A stretch of DNA of 64,000 nucleotides from Scylla paramamosain (taxonomy: Eukaryota; Arthropoda; Malacostraca; Decapoda; Portunidae): assembly GCF_035594125.1 (NCBI RefSeq), contig NW_026973668.1:3666001-3730000 (forward strand), in the 5' to 3' direction. Positions 31,025 to 40,857 of the stretch are shown one piece after another. The translations under genes were made by a program, and so were the position numbers. Within the stretch, counting starts at the first letter, position 1. Every line of letters starts with the position of its first letter. The notes beneath the pieces were generated by a model. It was not told the origin of the DNA, did not search any database, and saw nothing but the letters and a program-made list of their open reading frames with translations.

Positions 31025-31924
31025 GGGAGCAGGTCGTTTCGGCCGTGAGCACTCTAGGCCGAGAGTCGTTTAGGCCGTGATCCCTTTACGCCGAGTCGTT
31101 TAGGCCGCGACTCTGTAGGCCGTGGGTCGTTTAGGCCGTAATAATGAGATCCTTTTTATAGCTTTTATAGTGCAGTCGATGCTGGAGGACTACTGTGGAG
31201 GCAAGAAGTGTGACGTGATTGCATGCTAATGAGTCTTGTTGATACTCTTGATAATGTATCGAGAGATCGATACCTCCATAAAATAAAGATAATAAATGGA
31301 AGAGACCTATATACAGTGGAAGAGACCTATATGCAGTGGAAACTATGTTCTGTAGCGTACTTACACACATATTAATCGTTTTATGAGGTACTGCAGGAAG
31401 TGCACGAAACCCAGCCATTGAAAATACCTGGTTTCACAGCTGCCATTAATCAGCTCAAGATACACCATTATCACATTTCCTGTTCTGCCACCTCTCACAC
31501 CTGTGTCGCACAGCAAACCTTGCCGTGTCCGTACAAGTGCAATTACAATTACGAAACACTGTCTCAATTACTTAATTCAAAATATTACTAAATTCAAAAC
31601 ATATAATTTTGAAAGTCTCAAAACACTGTCTTACTTACTTAGTTGATGTGTTGAAGTCAAATTCTGCGTATTCGTTATTCCCTCACGCCTCATCGCTCAG
31701 GATGCCTACCAAATTTCCTCGTGTTGTTTGCTCTCGACGTGTACGATTCAACCAGCATGCTTTGCAGTGTGACCATGCTTTGCAGTGTGACCATTGTCAA
31801 GAATGGCAGCGCAGGGTTTGCAACACTGAGTTTAAGGATCACGGCCTAAATGACTCTCGACCTAAAGGGATCACGGCCTAAATGACTCTCGGCCTAAAGG
31901 GATCATGGCCTAACCAACTTGAAC
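31025..31924 (+). mobile_element. Nested non-autonomous MULE, TSD about 10 bp
   Basis: Bounded by TCGCACAGAG (31015-31024) and TCGAACAGAG (31925-31934). Both ends consist of ggccgtgatccctttaggcc-type subrepeats in inverse orientation (31034-31135 and 31845-31915). Inside, at 31701-31835, is a decayed copy of the MULE transposase N-terminal finger (CDHCQEWQRRVCNTEF) with an 18-bp duplication of the HALQCD codons. No catalytic domain. Confidence 0.65.
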
Positions 31925-32077
31925 TCGAACAGAGAAGAGTGCTTCACACACTTGTTAGATTCAAACCATCATAAACTATCGCACAGAGAAGAGTGCTTCA
32001 CACATTTGTGATTCTTGGTTCACTCACAAGATGTCCAGGCCAGATATCACTTGTACACAGCAGAAGGCAGTCCGATC

Positions 32078-33790
32078 ATGGACAAGTGTTTGGTGTGCAA
32101 AGACGTGGTGCGTCCTCGACAGGTGAGACTACAGGATTTAATTGTTAATTGAATTTATTGTAACTATATGTTGAACAGTTTTCTGTAATACTGATTATAT
32201 CTAGTGTACACTAAAATATCGACATGAACCTCGGAATATGATTTTTTACAGGAGGCATTGTTGTGTGATGGATGTAAATCATGGCAACACAGAACCTGTA
32301 AGACTGGGATTTCAAGGGAGGACTGTAGAAGAGCTGTAAGGGAGGGTCTTGACGTGAATTGGAGCTGCACAACTTGCTCTTCTGTACAAGACATCGCTGT
32401 ACATGACTGCCCTGAGGATCATCTACCTACTCCGACCCAGGCGTTAGTGGATGATATAAATTCTGAAACTTATCTAGACGAAAGACACCTTGGACAACGA
32501 CACTTTGGACTGCTCTGAGGCTCATCCACCTATTATAACGTATGAAAAAATATGTGCATCTTCACAAAGGGGCAAGCAGAAACTTGTGGACAGTCTAGGA
32601 TTTTCATACACATTTAAAAGAAAAACAAATGTTGGTGTTCATTGTCGCTGTGCAGTGCGTAATAAAAAGGTTACCTGTAACATGATAGTAAAGGAAGTGA
32701 ACGGAGTGTTTATCAGAGGAGCCAATGAACATTCACACCCACCGGAAGCATGCCCTTTGACTACAAGCATGGTGTCAAAGTTAATTAAAGACAAAGCAAT
32801 GGATGATGTATTTCGCCCAGCTTTAGAAATCGTGGAGGAAGTGCTTCTTGAACACGTTGATCCAACAAAGCCTACTGCTTCGCTACCTGCACCGGTGAAT
32901 CTAGCTCGCCAAGCAAACAGGAAGCGGCGAGCTAACAGACCTGCTGAGCCCAGTGACCTAACTTTTTGTATTAGTGAGGAGCACATTCCACCTAACTTTC
33001 TTAAATCAGATATAAGTATAGTGGACAGACGCCACCTATTGTTTGCAACACAAGAACAGCTTCAGTTACTTGCTAAAGCAAGAAACTGGTATGTTCATGG
33101 AACTTTTAAAGTAGTGAGGCGACCCTTTACCCAGCTTTTTAGTATTCACGCATTTATGAAGTGCGATGGTAACGTAAAACAAACGCCTCTGTTGTTTGTG
33201 TTAATGTCGGGTAAGAGATGTAAAGATTATAAACTCAAAGAAATTTTAGATGGACAATTAAAAGTAAAAGAAGTTATCCTTGATTTTGAACAAAGTATTT
33301 GGCGTGCTATTCCAGAAGTTTTCCCACATGTAGTTATGCGTGGTTGTGCATTTCACTGGGGACAAGCAGTTTGGAGGAAGGCGCAAGTTCTTGGCCTCCA
33401 GTCTGCTTACACACATGATAGCAAAACCTACAAATTTGTAAGACAACTGCTTTCTCTGCTGTATGTACCTGATGATCACATAGAAGGACTTTTTATAAGA
33501 TTCTATAGGAAAGCAGCTGGGTCACAACCACTCTTAGATCTTTTAGAGTACATAAACAGTACATGGATTACATCAGAAATGTGGCCTCCCAAAGTTTGGT
33601 GTGTATTTGATCGAAGTGTAAGAACTAACAATGACGTTGAAGGATGGCATTACAGACTTAATATGAAAGCACATAAAGGCCAACTGAACTTCTATACTTT
33701 AATAACCCTGCTACACACAGAGGCTAGACTTGTAATGCCTCATGTAAAGTTTATAAATGATGGAAAGGTGTTGCGTCACCAAAAAAAATA
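32078..33790 (+). pseudogene. MULE transposase with N-terminal zinc finger
   Basis: It begins MDKCLVCKDVVRPRQ (32078-32122). A GTGAGA donor and TTTTTTACAG acceptor (exon resumes at 32252) join it in phase to EALLCDGCKSWQHRTCK, a PHD/FLYWCH-like finger ending WSCTTC. The finger frame stops at 32516. The 433-codon body (32490-33791) is in another register, so a frameshift separates them. The body has a second Cys/His domain (VHCRCAVRNKKVTC..GANEHSH) and the MULE DDE domain: WYVHGTFKV, LDFEQSIWRAIPEVFP, GCAFHWGQAVWRK and RSVRTNNDVEGWHYRL. The usual first catalytic Asp (DGTF) is His. The last codons shift frame again in an A-run at 33783. Likely dead. Confidence 0.8.
32123..32251 (+). other. Intron in the MULE transposase gene
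   Basis: A 129-bp GT..AG intron (GTGAGACTAC..TTTTTTACAG) keeps phase 0 between MDKCLVCKDVVRPRQ and EALLCDGCK. Both halves of the finger are needed, which supports it. Confidence 0.7.
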
Positions 33791-33876
33791 AATATACAAA
33801 ACAACATGGACGACTAGCCATGCTTTGGGAGGAATTTTCTCTGGGCACTAAAACAGCAAAAAGCTTACTGAAAGTT

Positions 33877-34350
33877 GCCTCTCATCATATTGCTGTGAAT
33901 ATGTAATGACTTGATTTTTCATGAAATACTCTAGTTTTATTTTTTAAAATTGACTTTTGCATGTTTTTAGACTACAATTTTAATTGTATTTTACTGACTT
34001 TTGCATGCTGCCTCTCATCATATTGCTGTGAATATGTAATGACTTGATTTTTCATGAAATACTCTAGTTTTATTTTTTAAACTGACTTTTGCATGTTTTT
34101 AGACTATAATCTTAATTGTATTTTACTGACTTTTGCATGCTGCCTCTCATCATATTGCTGTGAATATGTAATGACTTGATTTTTCATGAAATACTTGAGT
34201 TTTATTTTTAAACTGACTTATGCATGTTTTTTGAGCATAATTTTTATTGTATTTTACTGACTTTGCATGTTTTTAGAGTATAATTTTAATTGTATTTTAC
34301 TGACTTTTGCATGTTTTTAGAGCATAATTTTAATTGTATTTTATCGTGAA
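33877..34350. repeat. 132-bp tandem repeat made from MULE stop region and 3' UTR
   Basis: Three units start at 33877, 34010 and 34142 with gcctctcatcatattgctgt (the SHHIAV codons and stop), then atgacttgatttttcatgaa and an AT-rich tail. A shorter subrepeat (tttttagagcataattttaa, tgtattttactgacttttgc) continues to about 34350. Only the first unit follows the transposase frame. Confidence 0.85.
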
Positions 34351-34523
34351 ATAAAAGTCAATTTTAAGCTGCTGAATTATCATTTAACTTTTAAATATGG
34401 TACAAGTTGGTGGTCCGAGTTGGCATATAGTGGTCCGAGTTGGTTATCGTGGTCTGAGTTAGTATAGACCAGGGCCGAGTTGGTGATGGTCCGAGTTGGC
34501 GATGGTCCAAGTTGGGGGTGAAG

Positions 34524-34933
34524 CCCGCCAGGTGGCCACAGGTGACCCAGGCCAGCTCAAACACAGGCGCAATCTGCCGCCCACTCGGTGGGCCCTGACC
34601 ACTGACCATAGCACCACGCGGACGCCGCCTCTGTTCCCTCCACCAGACACAGAGTAGACAGGTGACCAGGTGGCCACAGGTGACCCAGGCCAGCTCAAAC
34701 ACAGGCGCAATCTGCTGCACACTCGGCGTGCCCTGACCACTGACCACTGACCATAGCACCACGCGGACGCCGCCTCTGATCCCTCCACCAGTGACCATCA
34801 ACAGGGACTTTTGGCGCCAGTGATCTTGATCTTGATAATGTCGCTACAGGTGGCTCGGGATCACTCCCGGGCATTGATGTATATTATAGCTCCATGCTCC
34901 TGAGCCATGCCTTTGGATCGGCAACTCGTAGAG

Positions 34934-34966
<33 letters not shown>

Positions 34967-35165
34967 AAGCAAAAATTAATTGTCCCTGCATCTGACACGC
35001 CACATTCTCTCTAGAAACTCCTCCACTGCCTCAATCATCCTTTCATTGGTTTCTCCAAACAGTCCCAGCAGCACCACCATTCATTCCCTTTCTGTCTTCT
35101 CCACTCTTTCATTCATATTACGCCCTAACTCAGTCAGAATCACTTGCATCATCCAGCACCACAAA
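34524..35165 (-). mobile_element. MULE-2 right flank and LINE-E 3' end
   Basis: 34540-34790 holds two copies of a ggtgacccaggccagctcaa unit, also found at 37330-37585. It is followed on - by the LINE-E 3' UTR (agttgccgatccaaaggc) with its A-run and the end of the LINE-E ORF (35165-34978, ending in a frame like RMWRVRCR). The LINE is truncated at 35165. Confidence 0.6.
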
Positions 35166-35195
35166 CACAAAACAGGGAGGCAGTGGCCTGTGGTC

Positions 35196-36077
35196 AGGGT
35201 GTTACTGTGCTGATAAACCACCACAGTGGCCAGGCTGTCAGCTAGTGGTGTGCTGCTAAACCACCACAGTGGCCAGGCTGTCAGCTAGTGATGTGCTGCT
35301 AAACCACCACAGTGGCCAGGCTGTCAGTTAGTGGTGTGCTGCTAAACCACCACAGTGGCCAGGCTGTCAGTTAGTGGTGTGCTGCTAAACCACCACAGTG
35401 GCCAGGCTGTCAGCTAGTGATGTGCTGCTAAACCACCACAGTGGCCAGGCTGTCAGTTAGTGGTGTGCTGCTAAACCACCACAGTGGCCAGGCTGTCAGT
35501 TAGTGGTGTGCTGCTAAACCACCACAGTGGCCAGGCTGTCAGCTAGTGGTGTGCTGCTAAACCACCACAGTGGCCAGACTGTCAGTTAGTGGTGTGCTGC
35601 TAAACCACCACAGTGGCCAGGCTGTCAGCTAGTGGTGTGCTGCTAAACCACCACAGTGGCCAGGCTGTCAGTTAGTGGTGTGCTGCTAAACCACCACAGT
35701 GGCCAGGCTGTCAGCTAGTGGTGTGCTGCTAAACCACCACAGTGGCCAGGCTGTCAGTTAGTGGTGTGCTGCTAAACCACCACAGTGGCCAGGCGGTCAG
35801 CTAGTGGTGTGCTGCTAAACCACCACAGTGGCCAGGCTGTCAGCTAGTGGTGTGGTGCTAAACCACCACAGTGGCCAGGCTGTCAGCTAGTGGTGTGCTG
35901 CTAAACCACCACAGTGGCCAGGCTGTCAGCTAGTGGTGTGCTGCTAAACCACCACAGTGGCCAGGCTGTCAGTTAGTGGTGTGCTGCTAAACCACTACAA
36001 TGGCCAGGCTGTCAGTTAGTGGTGTGCTGCTAAACCACCACAGTGGCCAGGCGGTCAGCTAGTGGTGTGCTGCTAAA
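35196..36077. repeat. 43-bp minisatellite, about 20 units
   Basis: The unit ctgctaaaccaccacagtgg ccaggctgtcagctagtggt gtg repeats every 43 bp with very few changes (GCT/GTT in tcagctag, some tgatgtg units, two aggcggtc units). Such homogeneity suggests recent amplification. It separates the two paralogous flanks. Confidence 0.95.
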
Positions 36078-36316
36078 GACATGCAGGGGTGAAAAATGCA
36101 ACAAACTGGTGTCCGCAGACCAGACCAGGTCGTGGTCTGGCCTGGTCTCAGGTGTCGGCTAACAATGCCCACTCTCTCACTTAAGCCCTGTGCTAGTACT
36201 TCTTACTTAACTCATTATTTTTGTCACCAGGCACTGCACCACTCCTGTCACTGCCTCACCAAGAATCCAGCACAACACGCAAAGCTTTACAAACATTTTC
36301 CTTCAAAGAACTTTTG

Positions 36317-36318
<2 letters not shown>

Positions 36319-36391
<73 letters not shown>
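36319..36391. repeat. (GA)n microsatellite
   Basis: About 72 bp of uninterrupted GA, followed by a (TAAA)-rich tract. Confidence 0.95.
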
Positions 36392-36393
<2 letters not shown>

Positions 36394-36439
36394 AATAAAA
36401 TAAAAATAAATAAATATATAAATAAAGTAAAAAAAAAAA

Positions 36440-37599
36440 AATGCCTCTTCGCAAAGAGTAAGCCAATCAGTTTTTGTTGGTGGTAACTTGTGACAAAGAA
36501 GCAAGTGTTGACAGTAGTGGTGCAGCTCTCTGAGCAGCCAGTCACTGACCTGAGGGGCTCTGGAGCAGAATGGGCGGGAGGACTTGCTGGCCACTGACCT
36601 GAGGGTCTCTGGGGCAGAATGGATGGGGAATTTGCTGGTTGGGTCTTGCTCTCTCACCACTGGTGTCCTGCTGGAAAACAAACAAATAAAATAACAAAAA
36701 TAAAACAAAAAAAGAAAAAAACTGTTGTCATGCATTTCTGCCACAATTGACAGCGAAATTTTGTCAAAAAAGAACCTAACCTAACCTAAACTTAACCTGA
36801 CTTACCATAACATAGGCAAGCCTAACTTACTAACCTAACTAACCCTAACCAAACCTAACAAAATAACCAAACCTACCTTGACATAACTAACACCAAACAG
36901 CTGGCACTAGTGTGGACGTGGGGTCCCCGGCTGGCTAGGCCGAATCCGGTAGGTCAGAGTTCCCAGTTGTGTATTTTCTGTGCAGTGTTACCAGATCAGA
37001 CGAGGATACTACTACTCTCTCTCGACCTGACGGAGGCGGCCAAGCCTAGTCGGGGACCGCACGTCGACACTAGTGCCACTCAACCTAACAACCTAGTGCA
37101 GCAGTGTATTCCCCAGGGAACACTTCACCAGGCAGGCAGCACCAGCAGACAGCCAGACGGCACCACCATGCCTTGGGGATAAAAGAAATCAACAAACAAA
37201 CAAACAATCCACAACAAGAATGACGGTGGCCACCACCTCAGTCACTCGCTCCTGACATTGACTTATTCCCCGCCCACCATTACCTGCACGCCCTCAGGTG
37301 AGGCCAGGGAGGCACCGCCACTCCGCCAGGTGGCTACAGGTGACCCAGGCCAGCTCAAACACAGGCGCAATCTGCCGCACACTCGGCGGGCCCTGACCAC
37401 TGACCACAGCACCACGCGGACGCCGCCTCTGTTCCCTCCACCAGACACAGAGTAGACAGGTGACCAGGTGGCCACAGGTGACCCAGGCCAGCTCAAACAC
37501 AGGCGCAATCTGCCGCACACTCGGCGTGCCCTGACCACTGACCACAGCACCACGCGGACGCCGCCTCTGATCCCTCCACCAGTGACCATAAACAGGGAC
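36440..37599. repeat. Paralogous duplicate of 29590-34800 lacking MULE-2
   Basis: Collinear with 29590-30486 and 34530-34795 but without the MULE. It includes the AACCT stretch (36774-36890), ggcactagtgtggacgtggg (36901), the aacaaacaaacaatccac tract and the ggtgacccaggccagctcaa repeats. The pre-insertion site reads TCCGCCAGG at 37322. Confidence 0.75.
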
Positions 37600-38668
37600 T
37601 TTTGGCGCCAGTGATCTTGATCTTGATAATGTCGCTACAGGACCGGGCTCGGGATCACTCCCGGGCATTGATGTATATTATAGCTCCATGCTCCTCAGCC
37701 ATGCCTTTGGATCGGCAACTCGTAGAAAGAAAAAAAAAAAAAAACAAATTAATTGTCCCTGCATCTGACACGCCACATTCTCTCTAGAAACTCCTCCACA
37801 GCCTCAATCATCCTTTCATTGGTTTCTCCAGACAGTCTCAGCAGCACCACCATTCACTCCCTTTCTGTCTTCTCCACTCTTTCATTCATATTACGCCCTA
37901 ACTCAGTCAGAATCACTTGCATCATCCAGCACCACAAACACCGTCCCATCCTCTCCCGTGTCACACATCTGGCACACTTTGCTGCGGGACTCAGACCATC
38001 TGTAATTCCTTGCATTCACATCCATACACTGTGGCCTCGCTCGGAAGAGATCACCATCCAGGCTTCCCTCATACCACCTTTCATACATCGGGGCCTCTTT
38101 CTCCTTGTACCATTCCACGGAGCTCTTTCCTTCCATCTTGTTCTTCCATTAATTCAGTCCCACACATTTCACTTCTGTCTACAGTACCTCGGTGCACTCA
38201 GTGCCATCCTTGCTACTCTATTCTGCCCCACTTCTAACTTATCAATTTCACTTTTGTTCCAAGCAATCACACTCATACCATACATTATACTCGGCACAGC
38301 CACACTCTTCCACACTTCCCTCACCATGTTACACTTACTCGCTCATCCTTCCTGCGCTTACCAGTCGACCTCCTCTTTCCATTCTTTGCCTTTTCACACC
38401 CGTTCGGACTCACCCACATTCCTAAACACTTGTATACTTGTGCCTGTTTCAACTATCAATCACATCTTCCACTCCATTCTTGTATATCTCGTAAGGTACC
38501 TCGTCTGGTTCTGCTGCCTTCCCATTTCTTCTGTCTTTCCAGACATTTCTCCACCGCCTCCCTGCTGATTCTGTCATTCATCTCATCTGGGCCATCCCTC
38601 CACCGTTGAAAAGACACACTCAATCCTTCACTGAACGGAAAGACTAATATATATTTTAAGCCATACAA
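37600..38668 (-). mobile_element. LINE-E copy with deleted RT core
   Basis: On -, the 5' part reads EMNDRISREAVEKCLERQKK with a YEIYKNGVEDV-like end, the RT linker. Near 38445 it jumps directly to the post-RT region (KCLGMWVSPNG-like, then the region matching 13832-14877, in broken frames). It ends with the LINE-E 3' UTR at 37680-37740. The whole RT catalytic region is missing. Confidence 0.65.
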
Positions 38669-39231
38669 TTAACGTCTTATATTTAGGTATTAAGAATTAA
38701 GTATAATTTAAGGAAATATTAGAAGTGTAGTAATGGTTCCAAAAATAATTTCATGGGGTGGCCTCTGGCAATCTTATTACATACCGACTGAAAACGCTTG
38801 TGAATTAATATCGTATGCGTAAAAAAATAATAAATAATAATAATAATAAATCTCTTCAGGTGCAGAATATTTTAATAGAAAACACGATTCCTCATTTTAT
38901 AAATACTGACGTTGGTTGGTTTGGAGTTCGAGAATAACAACACCGCCTCATTCAAACAATAAGCTATTGAAAGCCATTTAACCCTTTAATGAAGACGCGA
39001 AAAAATAATGAATAAATGAAAGGAGGAAGAAAAAAGAAAAGGGAAGAAGCAGAAGGAAATGTAGAAAGGAGAAACGAACAATAAAGGAGAGAAGACGAAG
39101 GAAATGTAGAAAGGAAGGGAGAAGGAAGAATAAAGTAGTGTAGGAAGAAGGGAAGGAATAAACGAGGAGGAATGTTTAAAATTATCATAAACATTTATAA
39201 AAAAAGAAAGAATTAAGTCCATCATCCTCTT
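38669..39231. other. AT-rich spacer
   Basis: No gene is recognised. It holds a (TAA)n run near 38830-38848 and a purine-rich (GAA/GGA) stretch (39020-39170). Confidence 0.5.
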
Positions 39232-40120
39232 TTTCACCACTATTCTGTCCACCTCCCTAATGCAAAACTTCACCAGTATTCTCAATCTTTCATCACTATT
39301 CTGTCCACTCCCTAATGCGAGAGTTAACCAGTATTCTCAATCTTTCACCACTATTCTGTCCACCTCCCTAATGCAAGAATTAACCAGTATTTTCAATCTT
39401 TCACCACTATTCTGTCCACTCACTAATGCAAGAATTAACCAGTATTTTCAATCTTTAACCACTATTCTGTCCACTCCATAATGCAAGAGTTAACCAGTAT
39501 TCTCAATCTTTCACCACTATTCTGTCCACCTCCGTAATGCAAGAGTTAATCAGTATTCTCAATCTTTCACCACTATTCTGTCCACCTCCCTAATGCAAGA
39601 AATTAACCAGTATTTTCAATCTTTCACCACTATTCTGTCCACTCCCTAATGCAAGAGTTAACCAGTATTCTCAATCTTTCACCACTATTCTGTCCACCTC
39701 CATAATGCAAGAGTTAATCAGTATTCTCAATCTTTCACCACTATTCTGTCCACCTCCCTAATGCAAGAAATTAACCAGTATTTTCAATCTTTCACCACTA
39801 TTCTGTCCACTCCCTAATGCAAGAGTTAACCAGTATTCTCAGTCTTTCACCATTATTCTGTCCACCTCCCTAATGCAAGAGTTAACCAGTATTCTCAATC
39901 TTTCACTACTATTCTGTCCACCTCCCTAATGTGAGAGTTAACCAGTATTATCAGTCTTTCACCACTATTCTGTCCACTTCCCCAATGCAATTCTCAATCT
40001 TTCACTACTATTCTGTCCTCCTCCCTACTGCAAAAGTTAACCAGTATTCTCAATCTTCCACCACTATTCTGTCCACCTCTCCAATGCAAGAGTTAACCAA
40101 TATTCTCAGTCTTTCATCCC
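39232..40120. repeat. 56-bp LINE-A-derived minisatellite, inverted array
   Basis: About 16 units of the same 56-bp repeat as 5266-7360, in opposite orientation (ctaatgcaagagttaaccag, tattctgtccacctcc). In this orientation frames read the LINE-A peptide ARVNQYSQSF repeatedly. It continues into the 40130-40540 inverted copy of 4862-5265. Confidence 0.85.
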
Positions 40121-40129
40121 CTTCACTGG

Positions 40130-40540
40130 CACACTCTTGAACTCCCCTTCCTGCTGCTGTGTTTTCCCCTGCCTTTGACTTGAACTCTTTCAGGAGGGAG
40201 GCTTCAACACTCTTATCCAGCTTTGCATAGCAAGAGATGCAATATTAAGTATACTCTCTCTCCACATTTGTCTTACCTCTCACACCTTCCTCTCTCCCTC
40301 TCCCTCTCCCCTGCACTCTCACTCCCTCTGCCTGTTGTGGTGAAAAGTGATGAAGGCAGCAGACCATCACAACACCAAGGCCACTGACCAAAGACCACCA
40401 GTTTTCTTTGCCTCCCAGGATCATTAACCCGTCAACCCTTTCACAGCAACAGTCAACAATTGTCAGCACTTAAAGCAATGTGTGAAATCTCTGCATTATT
40501 CACAGGAAAGAAAGGATGAACTGGAAGAGATGCTGCACTT
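40130..40540 (-). repeat. Inverted copy of 4862-5265
   Basis: Matches on the opposite strand from cctcccaggatcattaaccc to ctctttcaggagggaggctt. It is part of the inverted duplication set. Confidence 0.6.
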
Positions 40541-40544
40541 ACTA

Positions 40545-40661
40545 GCCTGTGTAATGTTGAGGGCTGACCAGCAGGCCTACACATGGCAGTCCCTGTACAA
40601 AACATGCCTGTTCATGTACTGATCTAGAAGTAGTAGTAGTAGTAGCAGTAGCAGTAGCAGC

Positions 40662-40710
<49 letters not shown>

Positions 40711-40857
40711 ATATACAAGAACACAAGGGTTGGTGCAGGAAGCCGTCAGGCCTACACGTGGCAGTCCCTGTACAAAACACACCTGTCTGTTTCCACCTGT
40801 CATCCCTGTCCAAACACTTGTCTAATATTTCAAAGCTCTGAAATGATTCACTCTGCA
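40545..40857 (-). mobile_element. LINE-B 3' fragments around an (AGT)n microsatellite
   Basis: Two partial copies of the tacacgtggcagtccctgta block flank (AGT)n at 40628-40710. The fragment ends at ttcactctgcac and joins the R4-like LINE directly. Confidence 0.6.

Larger units (their letters stand above)
30487..34523 (+). mobile_element. MULE-2 DNA transposon with subrepeat-rich terminal repeats
   Basis: Left terminal region 30487-30640 has repeats of aactcggacca; the right terminal region 34405-34515 has tggtccgagttgg repeats in inverse orientation. Flanks TCCGCCAGG (30478-30486) and CCCGCCAGG (34524-34532) look like a 9-bp target-site duplication with one mismatch. The paralogous locus at 37322-37330 has a single TCCGCCAGG and no insert. 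The element contains one transposase gene and a nested 900-bp element at 31025. Confidence 0.75.

Noticed and set aside
35196..36077. 43-bp direct repeats considered as a CRISPR array
   Set aside because: Units are directly adjacent with no unique spacers, and the DNA is eukaryotic. It is a minisatellite.
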